64,000 bases of DNA from CAVUBL01 sp963837945 (GTDB taxonomy: Bacteria > Acidobacteriota > Thermoanaerobaculia > Multivoradales > DATKCC01). The position numbers were made by a program, and so were the translations under genes. Position 1 is the first letter of the stretch. Every line of letters begins with the position of its first letter. Shown in pieces: positions 46,236 to 55,455 of the stretch. The DNA lies in contig CAWIQD010000003.1 of assembly GCA_963837945.1 (NCBI GenBank), positions 62,001 through 126,000 on the forward strand, in the 5' to 3' direction. The notes below the pieces were generated by a model. The model ran no database searches and was not told the origin of the DNA. It was given only the letters and a program-made list of their open reading frames with translations.

Positions 46236-46796
46236 CTAGGGCGTCACCTGGACCGTGCCGCCGATGAACGCCGGCCCGCGGACCTCGTCGCCGGCCGCGT
46301 CGAACACCTTGGTCGAGGAGAAGGTCAAGGCGCCGCTGCCGGAGCCGACGCCCGTGAAGCGGAGCGTCAGCAGCAAGCCCGAGCCCCCGGTCTCCCCCAC
46401 GTCGCCGAGGCGGGAGGCGCCGACCACCAGGTGTCCGGGGGACGCTTCGGCCACCTGCAGGCTGGTGTCGGCCCCCCCGGAGCCGAGGAAGCTGCCCTCG
46501 GTCGAGCCGTCGAAGCGCAGCAGGCCGGACGGAAACGACAGGTCGAAGGCGAGGGCGTAGACCCCGGCGAGCTGGTCCGCCCGCACGTCGATCTCGAGGG
46601 TGGCGCCGGCCGAGCCCGAGCCCCGGCTCAGGCGTACCGCCGGGGCCGAGCCGCTGCCGGCGGTGAACGTGATGCCAGGCTGCGGGGTGGTCGGTCCGCC
46701 GCCCCCGCCCCCACCGCCGCCTCCTCCGCCACAGGAGGCGAGGACCAGGGCCATGGCGACCGCGAGGGCTCCGAGCAGGCGGCGCGAGGGGCTCAC
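46236..46796 (-). CDS. Lipoprotein with cohesin-like domain
   Basis: 186 residues. The signal ends in a lipobox, LVLASC, followed by a run of about 11 glycines. The remainder (VDVRADQLAGVYALAFDLSFPSG ... LLLTLRFTGVGSGSGALTF) is a cohesin-type beta sandwich. A surface or outer-membrane lipoprotein binding role is inferred. GTG 46796 overlaps the def stop. Confidence 0.75.
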   Translation of the reverse strand: MSPSRRLLGALAVAMALVLASCGGGGGGGGGGGGPTTPQPGITFTAGSGSAPAVRLSRGSGSAGATLEIDVRADQLAGVYALAFDLSFPSGLLRFDGSTEGSFLGSGGADTSLQVAEASPGHLVVGASRLGDVGETGGSGLLLTLRFTGVGSGSGALTFSSTKVFDAAGDEVRGPAFIGGTVQVTP

Positions 46797-47314
46797 GCCG
46801 GAACCTCCTCGCGGGACTCCACGAGACGCCGCAGCTGGCGTTTCACCCGCTCCCGGCGCAGGCCTCTCAAGTGGTCGACGAACAGCACCCCGTCCAGATG
46901 GTCCACCTCGTGCAGGATCGCCCGCGCCAGCCAGTCCTCCGCGTCGAGCTCGAAGGGGCGCCCTTCGAGGTCCCGCGCCCGCAAGCGGATCCGCTCGGCC
47001 CGCTCCACCTTGTCGCTGACCTCGGGGATCGAGAGGCAGCCTTCGACGTCGGTCACCCGCCCCGTCTGCTCCAGGACCTCCGGGTTGACCAGCACCAGGA
47101 GCTCCGCGGCGTCCTTGCCGACCGACAGGTCGACAACCGCCAGGCGTGTCTCGATCCCCACCTGGGGAGCGGCCAGGCCCACGCCCGGGGCCGCGTGCAT
47201 GGTCTCGACCATGTCGGCGGCGAGCTTGCGGAGCGGGTCGTCGAAGCGCTCCACGTCGGGGCACCTCACGCGCAAGACGGGATCGGGATAGATGCGAATG
47301 GGAAGCACAGCCAT
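46793..47314 (-). CDS. def: Peptide deformylase
   Basis: 173 residues. The three motifs GVGLAAPQVG, EGCLSIPE and ILHEVDHLDG hold the metal Cys/His ligands and catalytic Glu. It removes N-formyl from nascent proteins; the usual partner fmt is not adjacent here. Confidence 0.96.
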   Translation of the reverse strand: MAVLPIRIYPDPVLRVRCPDVERFDDPLRKLAADMVETMHAAPGVGLAAPQVGIETRLAVVDLSVGKDAAELLVLVNPEVLEQTGRVTDVEGCLSIPEVSDKVERAERIRLRARDLEGRPFELDAEDWLARAILHEVDHLDGVLFVDHLRGLRRERVKRQLRRLVESREEVPA

Positions 47315-47329
47315 CAGGACTCCTCGTGG

Positions 47330-48232
47330 TCAAGCGTTCAGCCGCCGGAGGTTGGTCAGGACCTCCTCGTCGTTGCGCTGCTTCCGCAGGGCGTTGAGCA
47401 GGCCGCGAGGATCGGGGTTGCCGACCAGCGCCTTCTCCAGGCCCTCGCGGGTGAGGGTCAGGGCGCGCCCGGGCTCGCTCACGCGGTAGTCGGCGGGCCA
47501 GCTCCGGCGCTCGAGCAACACGCTCTCGCCGATCACGTCCCCGGGGCCGAAGGTGCGGAGCTCGGTCTCCTTGCCGCGGACCGTGGCGTGCGCCGCCACC
47601 ACTCCCTGGAGGATGAAGTAGAGGCGTGCGTCGGTCGAGCCGAGCTCGGCGAGGACGGCGTCGGCGTCGAGCGAGACCAGGTCCATGGCGGCGAAGAGCT
47701 GCTTGAGCTGCTCGGGCGTCAGGTTCCGGGCGAGCTGCGAGGGGGCGACGTGGTGCCAGAGGCGCTGGACCTGGAGCGCCGCGGTCGCACCGCTCGGACG
47801 CCCCTCCCGGATGCCTTCGAGAGCGAGCGCCCGGCTCCGCTCCGAGTCCTTGGCGAGCCGGAGCTGCTCGATCCGCTCGTCGAGCGCGGCGTCGAGCGGG
47901 ATGAAGCGCTTGGCCTTCAGCAGCAGCGCCATCCCCCGGTCGTAGAACCCGTCCTGGGCATATTCCTCGGCCACGAACACGAACTCGTCGGCGGCCTTGT
48001 CGAACTCCTCGAGGCCGGCGTACGCCTCGGCGAGACGGAGGTGGCCGTGGAGGTCCTCGACGTTGCCGCGCAGCCGCTGCTTGAGGCGGTCGACCGCCTC
48101 CTGGTAGCGCTCGAGGACGATCAGGTCCTCGATGGTGCTCGCCTCGTCGGGCGCCGCCGTGCGGTCACCACCGCCGAAAAGCTTCTTGAAGACCAACGGA
48201 TTGAGTCCCCTGGGACCTTCCCGCCTCGCCAT
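47330..48232 (-). CDS. TPR and cyclic-nucleotide-binding domain protein
   Basis: 300 residues. N-terminal TPR-like helices (YQEAVDRLKQRLRGNVEDLHGHLRLAEAY) are followed by a CNMP-binding domain (ILQGVVAAHATVRGKETELRTFGPGDVIGESVLLERRSWPA, about 215-275). The phosphate-binding cassette GESVLLERRSWPADYRV lacks the usual Arg-Ala pair, so ligand binding is uncertain. No HTH is present. ATG 48232 is uncertain because no Shine-Dalgarno is evident. Confidence 0.8.
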   Translation of the reverse strand: MARREGPRGLNPLVFKKLFGGGDRTAAPDEASTIEDLIVLERYQEAVDRLKQRLRGNVEDLHGHLRLAEAYAGLEEFDKAADEFVFVAEEYAQDGFYDRGMALLLKAKRFIPLDAALDERIEQLRLAKDSERSRALALEGIREGRPSGATAALQVQRLWHHVAPSQLARNLTPEQLKQLFAAMDLVSLDADAVLAELGSTDARLYFILQGVVAAHATVRGKETELRTFGPGDVIGESVLLERRSWPADYRVSEPGRALTLTREGLEKALVGNPDPRGLLNALRKQRNDEEVLTNLRRLNA

Positions 48233-48318
48233 CAGGGCGCGCGGGGAGAGATCGAGATCAGGCAGGGACGCCGCCGACCTCCGCGGTGGACGACGGCGGG
48301 CTGCCACGGCCTGGGGCC

Positions 48319-48324
48319 ATTATA
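48319..48324 (-). promoter_or_regulatory. Perfect TATAAT -10 box upstream of the cNMP-binding gene
   Basis: Minus strand ACTATAATGG, 86 nt before the ATG at 48232. The opposite strand reads TATAGT (48321-48326) and could serve the FecR gene at 48531. The rest of 48233-48530 shows no other gene. Confidence 0.5.
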
Positions 48325-48530
48325 GTCGAGCGACGCAGCAGCCCTCTCGGGAGGCCCGCCGTCGCGGGGCCCGCGGCCGTGGGACGGGCCCCGCTCGCCC
48401 CACCGTTCCGCCCTGGCCCGGATCTTGCCCAACCCGGTCGGTGGCCGGGCGAGATCCCGGCCGAGCCGAGGAGCCAACCACCGTGATCGCATCCAGCTCG
48501 AACCGAACCGCCCCCCGGGGGCCAGAGACC

Positions 48531-51035
48531 ATGACCACCCTACGAAGCCTGCGCATCCCCCGCATCGTCTTGCCGGTCTCGTTGCTCTGCCTGGCCGCGT
48601 GGATCGCGGCGCCCGTTCTCGCCACCAACCCGCCGGACCCCGGCTACCAAGACGGCTCGGGCTACCAGGACGGCTCGGGCTATGCCGGCGAAGAGCTCGA
48701 CCCTGAGGCCGGCGGCTACGAGGCGAGCTACTCCTACGTTCGCACCCTCGAAGGCTCGGCGACCCTGATCCAGGCGGGCACCGGCGATCGCCAGCAGGTC
48801 GAGGGCGAGCAGCCGGTCCTCGCCGGCGACCGCCTCTGGGTCGCGCCGTCCGGTCGCGTCGAGGTGGTGCTCTCGGACCGCAACCTGCTGCGCATCGACG
48901 GCGGCACCGAGGTCGCCTTCGACGCGCTCGCCGGCTCGCCCGATCGGCACGACGGCTCGACTCTCCTGCGCCTCGTCCAGGGCAACCTGCAGCTGATCGT
49001 GGCCCGCGACTTCCTGGGCGACGACCTGCCGCGGATCGACACCGGCAACGCCACCGTGTATCCCCGCAGCCCGGGGAGCTATCGGATCACCTCGGGCGGC
49101 GAGGACTGGTCGGAGGTCGTCGCGCGCGACGGCTCGGCGGACGTCGTGACCCGCGAGGGCTCACAGCTCGTCGATGGCGGCGAGGAGGCCGTGGTCGAGG
49201 GCGCCTACTCCACGCGCTTGGACGTCCGGCGGGCCTCCGGCGAGGACTCGCTCGAGCTCTGGGGCCGCCGGCTGGACCAGGAGGCCCGCTACGCCGAGGT
49301 CCCCTACGTCGACGACTCGCTGAGCTACGAAGCCTCCTCGCTCGACCGCTATGGCTCGTGGGTCCAGGTCGACCAGGGCTACGGCTGGCGCCCGCGCGTC
49401 GCCGTCGACTGGCGCCCCTACTGGGACGGCCGCTGGGACTTCAGCCCGCTCGGCATGACCTGGGTCTCCTACGAGCCCTGGGGCTGGGTGCCCTACCACT
49501 ACGGCTCCTGGGACTACGTGCCGAGCTACGGCTGGGTCTGGTTCCCGGGGCAGCAGTTCCGGCCGGCCTGGGTCTACTGGTACTGGACGGACGACTACGC
49601 GGGCTGGGTGCCGGTGGGCTACTACGCGCACTACTACCGCCACTACCTCGGCGTCTCCTACGGCTTCCGTTCCGGCGTCTACGGCTGGGCCGGCGGCGGC
49701 TGGAACGACTACGACGACTGGCTGTTCTGCCCGCGCGGCAATCTCGGCTACCGCGACCAGCACCGCTACGCGGAGCCCGGACGCCGCTTCGCCGAGGGCG
49801 GACGCTACGCCGTGCCCCGCCGCGGGCTGGTGACCACCGACACCCGGGGGATCACCCGCGCCGGGCTGCGCAGGGACGACTCGATCGTCGACGTGCTGAC
49901 CGCCCGGCGCCGCGACCGCGGCCGCGACCTGCCTGACGTGACCTCGTTCGTGGCGCGCAAGCCCGACCTGCCGCCCGACGTCCGCCGGACGATCGTGATC
50001 GACCGGCGTGACGACGGCCGTGGCAGGAGCGCGACGATCGCCGTCGACCGGGCCGGGCCCGCGCCCGAGCGGCCCCGGACCGTCGTCGAGCGCCCCGGGA
50101 CCCCTGCCCCCGACCCGGGGCGGCCGACCGTGGATGTGACCCGCCCCGGCGACTCGCGCTCGCCGCGGGCGCCGATCTCGCGGGACGGCCGGGACGAGTC
50201 CTGGCGCACCAACGCGCCGCGAGGCCGGGGCCCCGAGTCGCGAGCCGAGCGGCCCGCGCCCGTGCCGGCGCCGGCCGAGCCGCCTCCGAGTCGGGGCGAG
50301 GTCCGGCCGAGGCCTGCGCCCGAGCCGGACACCCCGGCGGCCCCGCCGTCCGAGCGCGAGCCGGCCCGCCGCCGGCCCTCGACGGAAAAGCCACCGGCGA
50401 GCGAGCCCGCCCGCCCCAGCGCTCCGGCGGAGGAGCCGCCCGACAACCAGCGGGAGGCCCGGCCCCGGACCCCGACGGCGCGACCGCCGGTCTTCGACAC
50501 CGCGGCCGGTCCGTCGTGGCGGGATCGCCGCCCGGCCTTCGACGGAGCGGCCGATCCGCGGCTGGGCTCCGACCGCATCGACCGCGGAGTCGGCAGAGCT
50601 TCCGAGCTTCCGTCGGTCCCCCGGCGGGTGATCGACGGCGTGCGGGCGAACGGCTACTCCCGGGTGCCGATCGAGGCGCCCCGGTGGCCGACCGGTGGCG
50701 AGGTCGATCGCGGCGCCCCGGCCCGCGGCTACGAGAGCACCCGGCCGAGGCCGCGGACCTACGGCCCTCCGCCCGCGAGCCGCGGCTACGAGAGCTCCCG
50801 GCCGATCCCGCGCACCTACAGCCCTCCGCCCGCGAGCCAGCGCTCGAGGCCGTCGGTCTCCGCCGCCTCCCGCCGGCCCTCCTCGCCGCCGCCTTCGCGG
50901 GCCCGGATCTCGGCGCCGCGGCGCCCGTCGGGCGGCTCGGCCGCGAGCTCGCACGGGTCGTCGCGAGGGCATGACGGCGGACGGGCGAGGGCGAGTCGAC
51001 CCTCGCACGGCCACGGCAAGCCGCCCACGGCCTGA
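48531..51035 (+). CDS. FecR/DUF6600-domain secreted protein with a disordered tail
   Basis: 834 residues. Signal peptide (IVLPVSLLCLAAWIAAPVLA), a YQDGSG direct repeat, a FecR-like domain (about 60-225; GDRLWVAPSGRVEVVLSDRNLLRIDG), then the aromatic Trp/Tyr repeats of DUF6600 (WVSYEPWGWVPYHYGSWDY, about 290-390). The last 400 residues are Arg/Pro/Ser-rich and low complexity. It may be a periplasmic or surface scaffold; no sigma/anti-sigma pair is nearby. GTG 48483 in frame with GAGG upstream is an alternative start. Confidence 0.78.
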   Translation: MTTLRSLRIPRIVLPVSLLCLAAWIAAPVLATNPPDPGYQDGSGYQDGSGYAGEELDPEAGGYEASYSYVRTLEGSATLIQAGTGDRQQVEGEQPVLAGDRLWVAPSGRVEVVLSDRNLLRIDGGTEVAFDALAGSPDRHDGSTLLRLVQGNLQLIVARDFLGDDLPRIDTGNATVYPRSPGSYRITSGGEDWSEVVARDGSADVVTREGSQLVDGGEEAVVEGAYSTRLDVRRASGEDSLELWGRRLDQEARYAEVPYVDDSLSYEASSLDRYGSWVQVDQGYGWRPRVAVDWRPYWDGRWDFSPLGMTWVSYEPWGWVPYHYGSWDYVPSYGWVWFPGQQFRPAWVYWYWTDDYAGWVPVGYYAHYYRHYLGVSYGFRSGVYGWAGGGWNDYDDWLFCPRGNLGYRDQHRYAEPGRRFAEGGRYAVPRRGLVTTDTRGITRAGLRRDDSIVDVLTARRRDRGRDLPDVTSFVARKPDLPPDVRRTIVIDRRDDGRGRSATIAVDRAGPAPERPRTVVERPGTPAPDPGRPTVDVTRPGDSRSPRAPISRDGRDESWRTNAPRGRGPESRAERPAPVPAPAEPPPSRGEVRPRPAPEPDTPAAPPSEREPARRRPSTEKPPASEPARPSAPAEEPPDNQREARPRTPTARPPVFDTAAGPSWRDRRPAFDGAADPRLGSDRIDRGVGRASELPSVPRRVIDGVRANGYSRVPIEAPRWPTGGEVDRGAPARGYESTRPRPRTYGPPPASRGYESSRPIPRTYSPPPASQRSRPSVSAASRRPSSPPPSRARISAPRRPSGGSAASSHGSSRGHDGGRARASRPSHGHGKPPTA

Positions 51036-51127
51036 GCGCGCGGCTTTCCGGCGGACCGGATCGGGCGCTCGCCCACCTCGCCTCCCGGAGCGTCGAAGAG
51101 CGGCCGGAGGATCGGCCGGGAGATCGA

Positions 51128-51133
51128 TAGAAT
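51128..51133 (+). promoter_or_regulatory. Candidate -10 box immediately before the small membrane gene
   Basis: TAGAAT lies 6 nt before the GTG at 51140, so transcription would begin at or within the start codon (leaderless). Confidence 0.4.
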
Positions 51134-51139
51134 CGGCCG

Positions 51140-51382
51140 GTGCGCCACGACCGGATCACCCTGTTCCTGTTCGTCGTCTACTGCGTCGAGATCGGCCTGT
51201 TCCTGATCCTCGCTCCGTGGACGGTTCTCTGGGACCGGACGCTCGGCCAGATCCCTTCGCAGCTCCTGCGCCTCTTCGTCCTCCACCCGGCGGCGCGCGC
51301 CGCGGTGACCGGGTTCGGCCTGGTTCACCTGGTCTGGGGGGCCCACGACCTGACGCTCCTCTTCTCGCGCCGTAGCCCGTGA
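51140..51382 (+). CDS. Small membrane protein of unknown function
   Basis: 80 residues with two TM helices (ITLFLFVVYCVEIGLFLILA; AVTGFGLVHLVWGAHDL). The stop TGA overlaps the thiE ATG (TGATG), so it is probably the first gene of the thiE-lspA-rluD string. Confidence 0.65.
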   Translation: MRHDRITLFLFVVYCVEIGLFLILAPWTVLWDRTLGQIPSQLLRLFVLHPAARAAVTGFGLVHLVWGAHDLTLLFSRRSP

Positions 51383-52005
51383 TGGGCCGCGTGCCCCGCC
51401 TGCTGGCCGTCACCGACCTGGCGGCGCTGGGGCGGGTTTCCCTCGAGACCTGGCTCGGCGATCTCGCCGCCGCCGGCGTCGACGCGGTTCAGCTCCGGGC
51501 CAAGGGGCTGGCCGACCGCGAGCTGCTCGCTCTCGCCCGCCGCGCCCGGACCTCGCTGCCGGCGGCGACCCTGTCGATCAACGGCCGCCCGGACGTGGCG
51601 CTCGTCGCGGGTGCCGACGGCGTCCACCTGCCGGCCGACGGCCTGCCGGTGCCGGTGATTCGCGGCCTCGCCAGCCGCCTCGGCCGCGACCTTCTGGTGG
51701 GGCGCTCGACGCACCGCCCGGAGGAGGTGGCCGCGGCGCGGGACGAGGGGGCCGACTACGTCACCTTCGGTCCGGTCTACGCGACGCCGAGCAAGGCGGA
51801 GTTCGGCGCACCGCAGGGGCTCGAGGCCCTGGCCCGGGCGGCGGCGCACGGTCTGCCGGTCCTCGCCATCGGGGGGCTTTCGCCGAGCAGGCTGCCGGAT
51901 GTCGCCGCGGCCGGCGCCGCCGGCGCCGCCGGCATCCGGATGTTCCTCGACCCGGCGGACTTGGTGGAGCTGGTCGGCGCCGCCGGCGAGATCTGGGGCG
52001 GCTGA
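51382..52005 (+). CDS. thiE: Thiamine-phosphate synthase / TenI-like protein
   Basis: 207 residues. LLAVTDL, VDAVQLRAKGLADRELL, GADGVHLPADG, VGRSTHRPEE, VTFGPVYATPSK and LAIGGLSPSR follow the ThiE/TenI TIM barrel. The second half of the ThiE phosphate site is diverged, so a TenI-type role is possible. GTG 51379 is in frame as an alternative. Confidence 0.85.
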   Translation: MGRVPRLLAVTDLAALGRVSLETWLGDLAAAGVDAVQLRAKGLADRELLALARRARTSLPAATLSINGRPDVALVAGADGVHLPADGLPVPVIRGLASRLGRDLLVGRSTHRPEEVAAARDEGADYVTFGPVYATPSKAEFGAPQGLEALARAAAHGLPVLAIGGLSPSRLPDVAAAGAAGAAGIRMFLDPADLVELVGAAGEIWGG

Positions 52006-52085
52006 GGGGGCCTCGTGACCGCCCTGGAGCCAGCTCGAGAGGGACCGGGGCCGTGGTACATTCTGGCGACGGACGGCCGACCGAG

Positions 52086-52610
52086 ATGCCCAGAGCTCCC
52101 CGCAAGATCGACTACCTCTTTCTCTCTCTCGGGGTGTTGGTCCTCGACCAGTGGACCAAGTGGCTGGTGGAGGTCCACCTCCCGAACGCCAGCTCCCAGA
52201 CGGTCCTCGCCGGCTTCCTGAGCCTCACCCACGTCCGCAACACGGGGGTGGCCTTCGGGCTCTTCGCCGCCCACGGCGCCAACGGCGGCACCTGGCTGCT
52301 GGTCGGCATGGGCCTCGTCGCGCTGGCCGCGGTGTTCCTCTACTTCCGCCTGGCTCCAGCCCGCAACCGCCTGCTGCTCGCGTCGCTCGCCCTGATCGTC
52401 GGAGGCGCTCTCGGCAACCTGATCGACCGCCTGGCGAGCGGCGCGGTGACCGACTTCATCGACGTCTACCTGGGCACCCACCACTGGCCCGCCTTCAACG
52501 TCGCCGACAGCGCGATCACGATCGGCATCGCCCTCATGGTGCTCGACAGCTTCCGCGCGCACCGGCGGCCCGAGCCGAGCGCCGAGCGCGCCGCGCCGTC
52601 CGAGGCGTGA
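52086..52610 (+). CDS. lspA: Lipoprotein signal peptidase
   Basis: 174 residues, four TM helices. The aspartyl protease motifs are NTGVAFGLF, GNLIDRL and FNVADSAITIG. It cleaves prolipoproteins before the lipidated cysteine, as needed by the lipoprotein at 46236. An ATG at 52086 is chosen; an in-frame GTG at 52053 is an alternative. Confidence 0.96.
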   Translation: MPRAPRKIDYLFLSLGVLVLDQWTKWLVEVHLPNASSQTVLAGFLSLTHVRNTGVAFGLFAAHGANGGTWLLVGMGLVALAAVFLYFRLAPARNRLLLASLALIVGGALGNLIDRLASGAVTDFIDVYLGTHHWPAFNVADSAITIGIALMVLDSFRAHRRPEPSAERAAPSEA

Positions 52611-53605
52611 CCCATCAGAGCGGCGCGCCCCCCCGGCCGCCGATCCGCTTCGAGGTGCCCCCGGAGGCGGCCGGGAAACGTCTGGATCGCTACCTCGCCG
52701 AACGCCTCGGGGAGCCGCGCAACCAGCTCCAGCGCTGGATCCGCGACGGCCGGGTGCTCCTCGACGGCCGCCCGGCCAAGGTCTCGACGCCGCTGGCGGG
52801 TGGCGAACGGCTCGAGGCCGCTCCGCCGCCCCCCGAGCCGAGCGGCATCGAGCCGGAGGCGGGCGAGCTGCGGATCCTCCACCAGGACCCCTACCTGGTG
52901 GTGGTCGACAAGCCCGCGGGCTTGACCGTCCACCCCGGCGCGGGCCGCACCGGCGGCACCCTCGTCCATCGGCTCCTCGACCGCTTCCCCGAGCTCGAAG
53001 GCGTGGGCGGCCCCGGGCGGCCGGGCATCGTCCATCGGCTGGACAAGGACACCAGCGGGGCGCTGGTCGTCGCCCGGACGAAGGAGGCCTACCGAGCGCT
53101 CCAGCAGGCGTTCGCCGGGCGCCGGGTCGAGAAGCGATACCTGGCCGTGGTCTACGGGGTGCCCGATGCGGCGAGCGGCGAGATCGCCGAGCCCATCGGG
53201 CGTCACCCGGAGCACCGCAAGCGGATGGCCGTGCGCCCCGACGGCCGGCCGGCCCTCACCCGTTACCGGACCGTCGCCACCGGGGCCGGCGTCGCGCTGC
53301 TCGAGATCGACCTGGCGACCGGGCGGACGCACCAGATCCGGGTCCACCTGAAGAGCCGGAACCACCCGATCGTGGGCGATCCGGTCTACGGCGAGGCGCG
53401 CTGGAAGGGGCTGCCGGCGAAGGCGCACGGACCGCTCAGGGCGTTTCCCCGCCCGGCCCTCCATGCCTGGTGGCTGGCCTTCGAGCACCCGGAGACCGGA
53501 CGGCGAGTGGCGTTCGAGGCTCCGGTGCCCGAGGACTTCCGGAGCCTCTGGGAAGAGGTGACCGGCGGTCCGCTGCCGCGCCTCGAGGCCCGGCGGCCCG
53601 GATGA
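52607..53605 (+). CDS. rluD: 23S rRNA pseudouridine synthase, RluD family
   Basis: 332 residues. N-terminal S4 domain (KRLDRYLAERLGEPRNQLQRWIRDGRV) and the RluA-type catalytic HRLDKDTSGALVVARTK with the catalytic Asp. GTG 52607 overlaps the lspA stop (GTGA), the usual lspA-rluD order. Confidence 0.94.
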   Translation: MTHQSGAPPRPPIRFEVPPEAAGKRLDRYLAERLGEPRNQLQRWIRDGRVLLDGRPAKVSTPLAGGERLEAAPPPPEPSGIEPEAGELRILHQDPYLVVVDKPAGLTVHPGAGRTGGTLVHRLLDRFPELEGVGGPGRPGIVHRLDKDTSGALVVARTKEAYRALQQAFAGRRVEKRYLAVVYGVPDAASGEIAEPIGRHPEHRKRMAVRPDGRPALTRYRTVATGAGVALLEIDLATGRTHQIRVHLKSRNHPIVGDPVYGEARWKGLPAKAHGPLRAFPRPALHAWWLAFEHPETGRRVAFEAPVPEDFRSLWEEVTGGPLPRLEARRPG

Positions 53606-53636
53606 CGGTTGCGCGGCGGGCGCCCGTGGGGGCCGG

Positions 53637-54749
53637 CTACAGCAGGCCGCCCAGGGCGGTGTACTCCCGGCCCTGGGACGCCGCGACCGGCTGACAGGTG
53701 ATCCGGCCGCCGTAGGTGTTGACTCCGGCGAGCAGTCCCGGATCGTCGCGCACCGCGTCGCGCAGCCCCTTGCCGGCGAGATCCAGCGCGTAAGGCAGGG
53801 TCACGTTGTTGAGCGCCAGGGTCGAGGTCCGCGGCACCGCGCCGGGCATGTTCGCGACGCAGTAGTGGATCACTCCGTCGACCTCGTAGATCGGGTCGGA
53901 GTGCGTCGTCGCGTGGGTGGTCTCGAAGCAGCCGCCCTGGTCGACGGCGACGTCCACCGCCACCGAGCCGTTCTTCATCTGGCCGAGCATCTCCCGGGTG
54001 ACCAGCTTGGGCGCCGAGTGCCCGGGGATGAGCACCGCGCCGATCAGCACGTCGGCGCGGGCGAGGGCGGCGATCAGGTTGTAGCGGTTGCTGTAGAGGG
54101 TCGTCACCTGGCCGTTGAAGGTGTCGTCCAGGAAGCGCATGCGGTCGAGGTTCGCTTCGAGCACCACCACCCGCGCGCCCATCCCGAGAGCGACCTTCGC
54201 GGAGTTCAGGCCGACGATGCCGCCGCCGATGATCGTGACGTCGCCTGGCGGCACGCCCGGCACGCCCGACAACAGGGTGCCCCGGCCGCCGAACCGGCGC
54301 TGGAGGTAGTAGGCGCCGACCAGCGAGGCCATCCGCCCGGCGACCTCGGACATCGGGGTCAGCAGCGGCAGCGCGCCCCGGCGGTCGGTGATCGTCTCGT
54401 ACGCCACCCCGGCGACCTCGCGGTCCAGGAGGACCTGGGTCAGGTCGGGCAGCGGCGCCAGGTGGAGGTAGGTGAACAGCAGCTGCCCTTTCTGGAGCCG
54501 CGGATACTCGGGCTCGATCGGCTCCTTGACCTTGATCACCATCTCGGCGTCGGCCCACACGTCGTCCGCCGACGGCGCGATGCGGCCTCCCGCCGCCACG
54601 TACTCGACGTCCTCGAAGCCCGAGCCCACGCCGGCTCCGGCCTCGACCACCACGTCGTGCCCCGCCTGCACCAGGGCGTGCACCGAGGCCGGGATCATGC
54701 CCACCCGGTACTCGTGGTCCTTGATCTCCTTGGGAATGCCGATCTTCAC
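53637..54749 (-). CDS. ald: Alanine dehydrogenase
   Basis: 370 residues. MKIGIPKEIKDHEYRVGM, the substrate loop, IIGGGIVGLNSAKVALGMGARVV (NAD-binding) and HYCVANMPGAVPRTST are typical of Ald. It interconverts alanine and pyruvate. The start is ATG 54749, overlapping the bactofilin stop. Confidence 0.95.
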   Translation of the reverse strand: MKIGIPKEIKDHEYRVGMIPASVHALVQAGHDVVVEAGAGVGSGFEDVEYVAAGGRIAPSADDVWADAEMVIKVKEPIEPEYPRLQKGQLLFTYLHLAPLPDLTQVLLDREVAGVAYETITDRRGALPLLTPMSEVAGRMASLVGAYYLQRRFGGRGTLLSGVPGVPPGDVTIIGGGIVGLNSAKVALGMGARVVVLEANLDRMRFLDDTFNGQVTTLYSNRYNLIAALARADVLIGAVLIPGHSAPKLVTREMLGQMKNGSVAVDVAVDQGGCFETTHATTHSDPIYEVDGVIHYCVANMPGAVPRTSTLALNNVTLPYALDLAGKGLRDAVRDDPGLLAGVNTYGGRITCQPVAASQGREYTALGGLL

Positions 54750-55213
54750 CGCGCCCCTCCTCCCGACTCCGCGTCAGTATCGCGCCGGGCCTCGCTGGCT
54801 CGGCCCGCTGCGCCGCCGCTCATCTCCACCTTGCCCTTGAAGAAGGCGCCCTCGGCGATCGTGACCCGGGGAGCGGAGATGTCCCCCTCAAGGTTCCCCG
54901 AGGTGCCGACCTCCACCCGCTCGCGCCCTCGCACGTTGCCGAAGACCTTGCCCGCGACCAGGACCGAGCGGCCGGCGATCTCGCCGCGCACGGTCCCGGA
55001 AGGGCCGACCACCACCCGCGCGTCGAGATCGATCTTGCCGTCGAGCTCGCCGTCGAGGACCAGCTCGGTCGAGCCGGTCACCTGGCCGGAGATGCGCGTA
55101 CCCTCGGCGATCCGGCTCACCGGGCGCTCGCGCGCCGAGCCGGCCGACGGCGAGGCCTGACGGGACGAGACGGAGTGGGACGGCTCTTCGGCGTCGCGAC
55201 GGAAGATGGGCAT
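54746..55213 (-). CDS. Bactofilin
   Basis: 155 residues. The central beta-helix region (GTRISGQVTGSTELVLDGELDGKIDLDARVVVGPSGTVRGEIAGRSVLVAGKVFGNV) is the DUF583/bactofilin repeat. Bactofilins polymerise without nucleotide as bacterial cytoskeleton. The short termini (about 50 N-terminal and 20 C-terminal) are disordered. Confidence 0.93.
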   Translation of the reverse strand: MPIFRRDAEEPSHSVSSRQASPSAGSARERPVSRIAEGTRISGQVTGSTELVLDGELDGKIDLDARVVVGPSGTVRGEIAGRSVLVAGKVFGNVRGRERVEVGTSGNLEGDISAPRVTIAEGAFFKGKVEMSGGAAGRASEARRDTDAESGGGAR

Positions 55214-55245
55214 GGGCTGGATCCGTGGGCGGTCTGGGTTTCGAC

Positions 55246-55321
55246 TGGAGCGGGCAACGGGACTCGAACCCGCGACATCAGGCTTGGGAAGCCTGCACTC
55301 TACCAACTGAGTTATGCCCGC
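55246..55321 (-). tRNA. tRNA-Gly (anticodon CCC)
   Basis: Minus strand: acceptor GCGGGCA/TGCCCGC, anticodon loop TTCCCAA in a CAGGC/GCCTG stem, T-arm GGTTCGAGTCC, encoded CCA. Confidence 0.96.
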
Positions 55322-55344
55322 TCGGCCGCTTCCACGGCGGCTGG

Positions 55345-55373
55345 AATCTAGCGGAGATCAGGGGGCCGGTCAA
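55345..55373 (-). promoter_or_regulatory. Sigma-70 promoter of tRNA-Gly(CCC)
   Basis: Minus strand TTGACC (55373-55368), 17 nt, TAGATT (55350-55345), 23 nt before the tRNA 5' end. Confidence 0.7.
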
Positions 55374-55443
55374 GTCGGGACGGGTGGGCCCTAGCGGGGG
55401 TCGGCGGGCGTTCCGCTCCGGCCGGCCGGCGGGGGCGGCCTGC

Positions 55444-55449
55444 TATACT
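55444..55449 (+). promoter_or_regulatory. Extended -10 box before the small gene at 55456
   Basis: TGCTATACT: an extended TGN-TATACT -10 that ends 6 nt before the ATG, implying a leaderless transcript. Confidence 0.5.
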
Positions 55450-55455
55450 GGCGGC

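Noticed and set aside
46690..46740. The Gly run after the lipobox as a sequencing artefact
   Set aside because: Gly-rich linkers right after the lipidated Cys are common in surface lipoproteins, and the frame is intact on both sides.
49161..51159. Long minus-strand frames opposite the FecR/DUF6600 gene
   Set aside because: They mirror the low-complexity Arg/Pro tail and have no domain or start signal.
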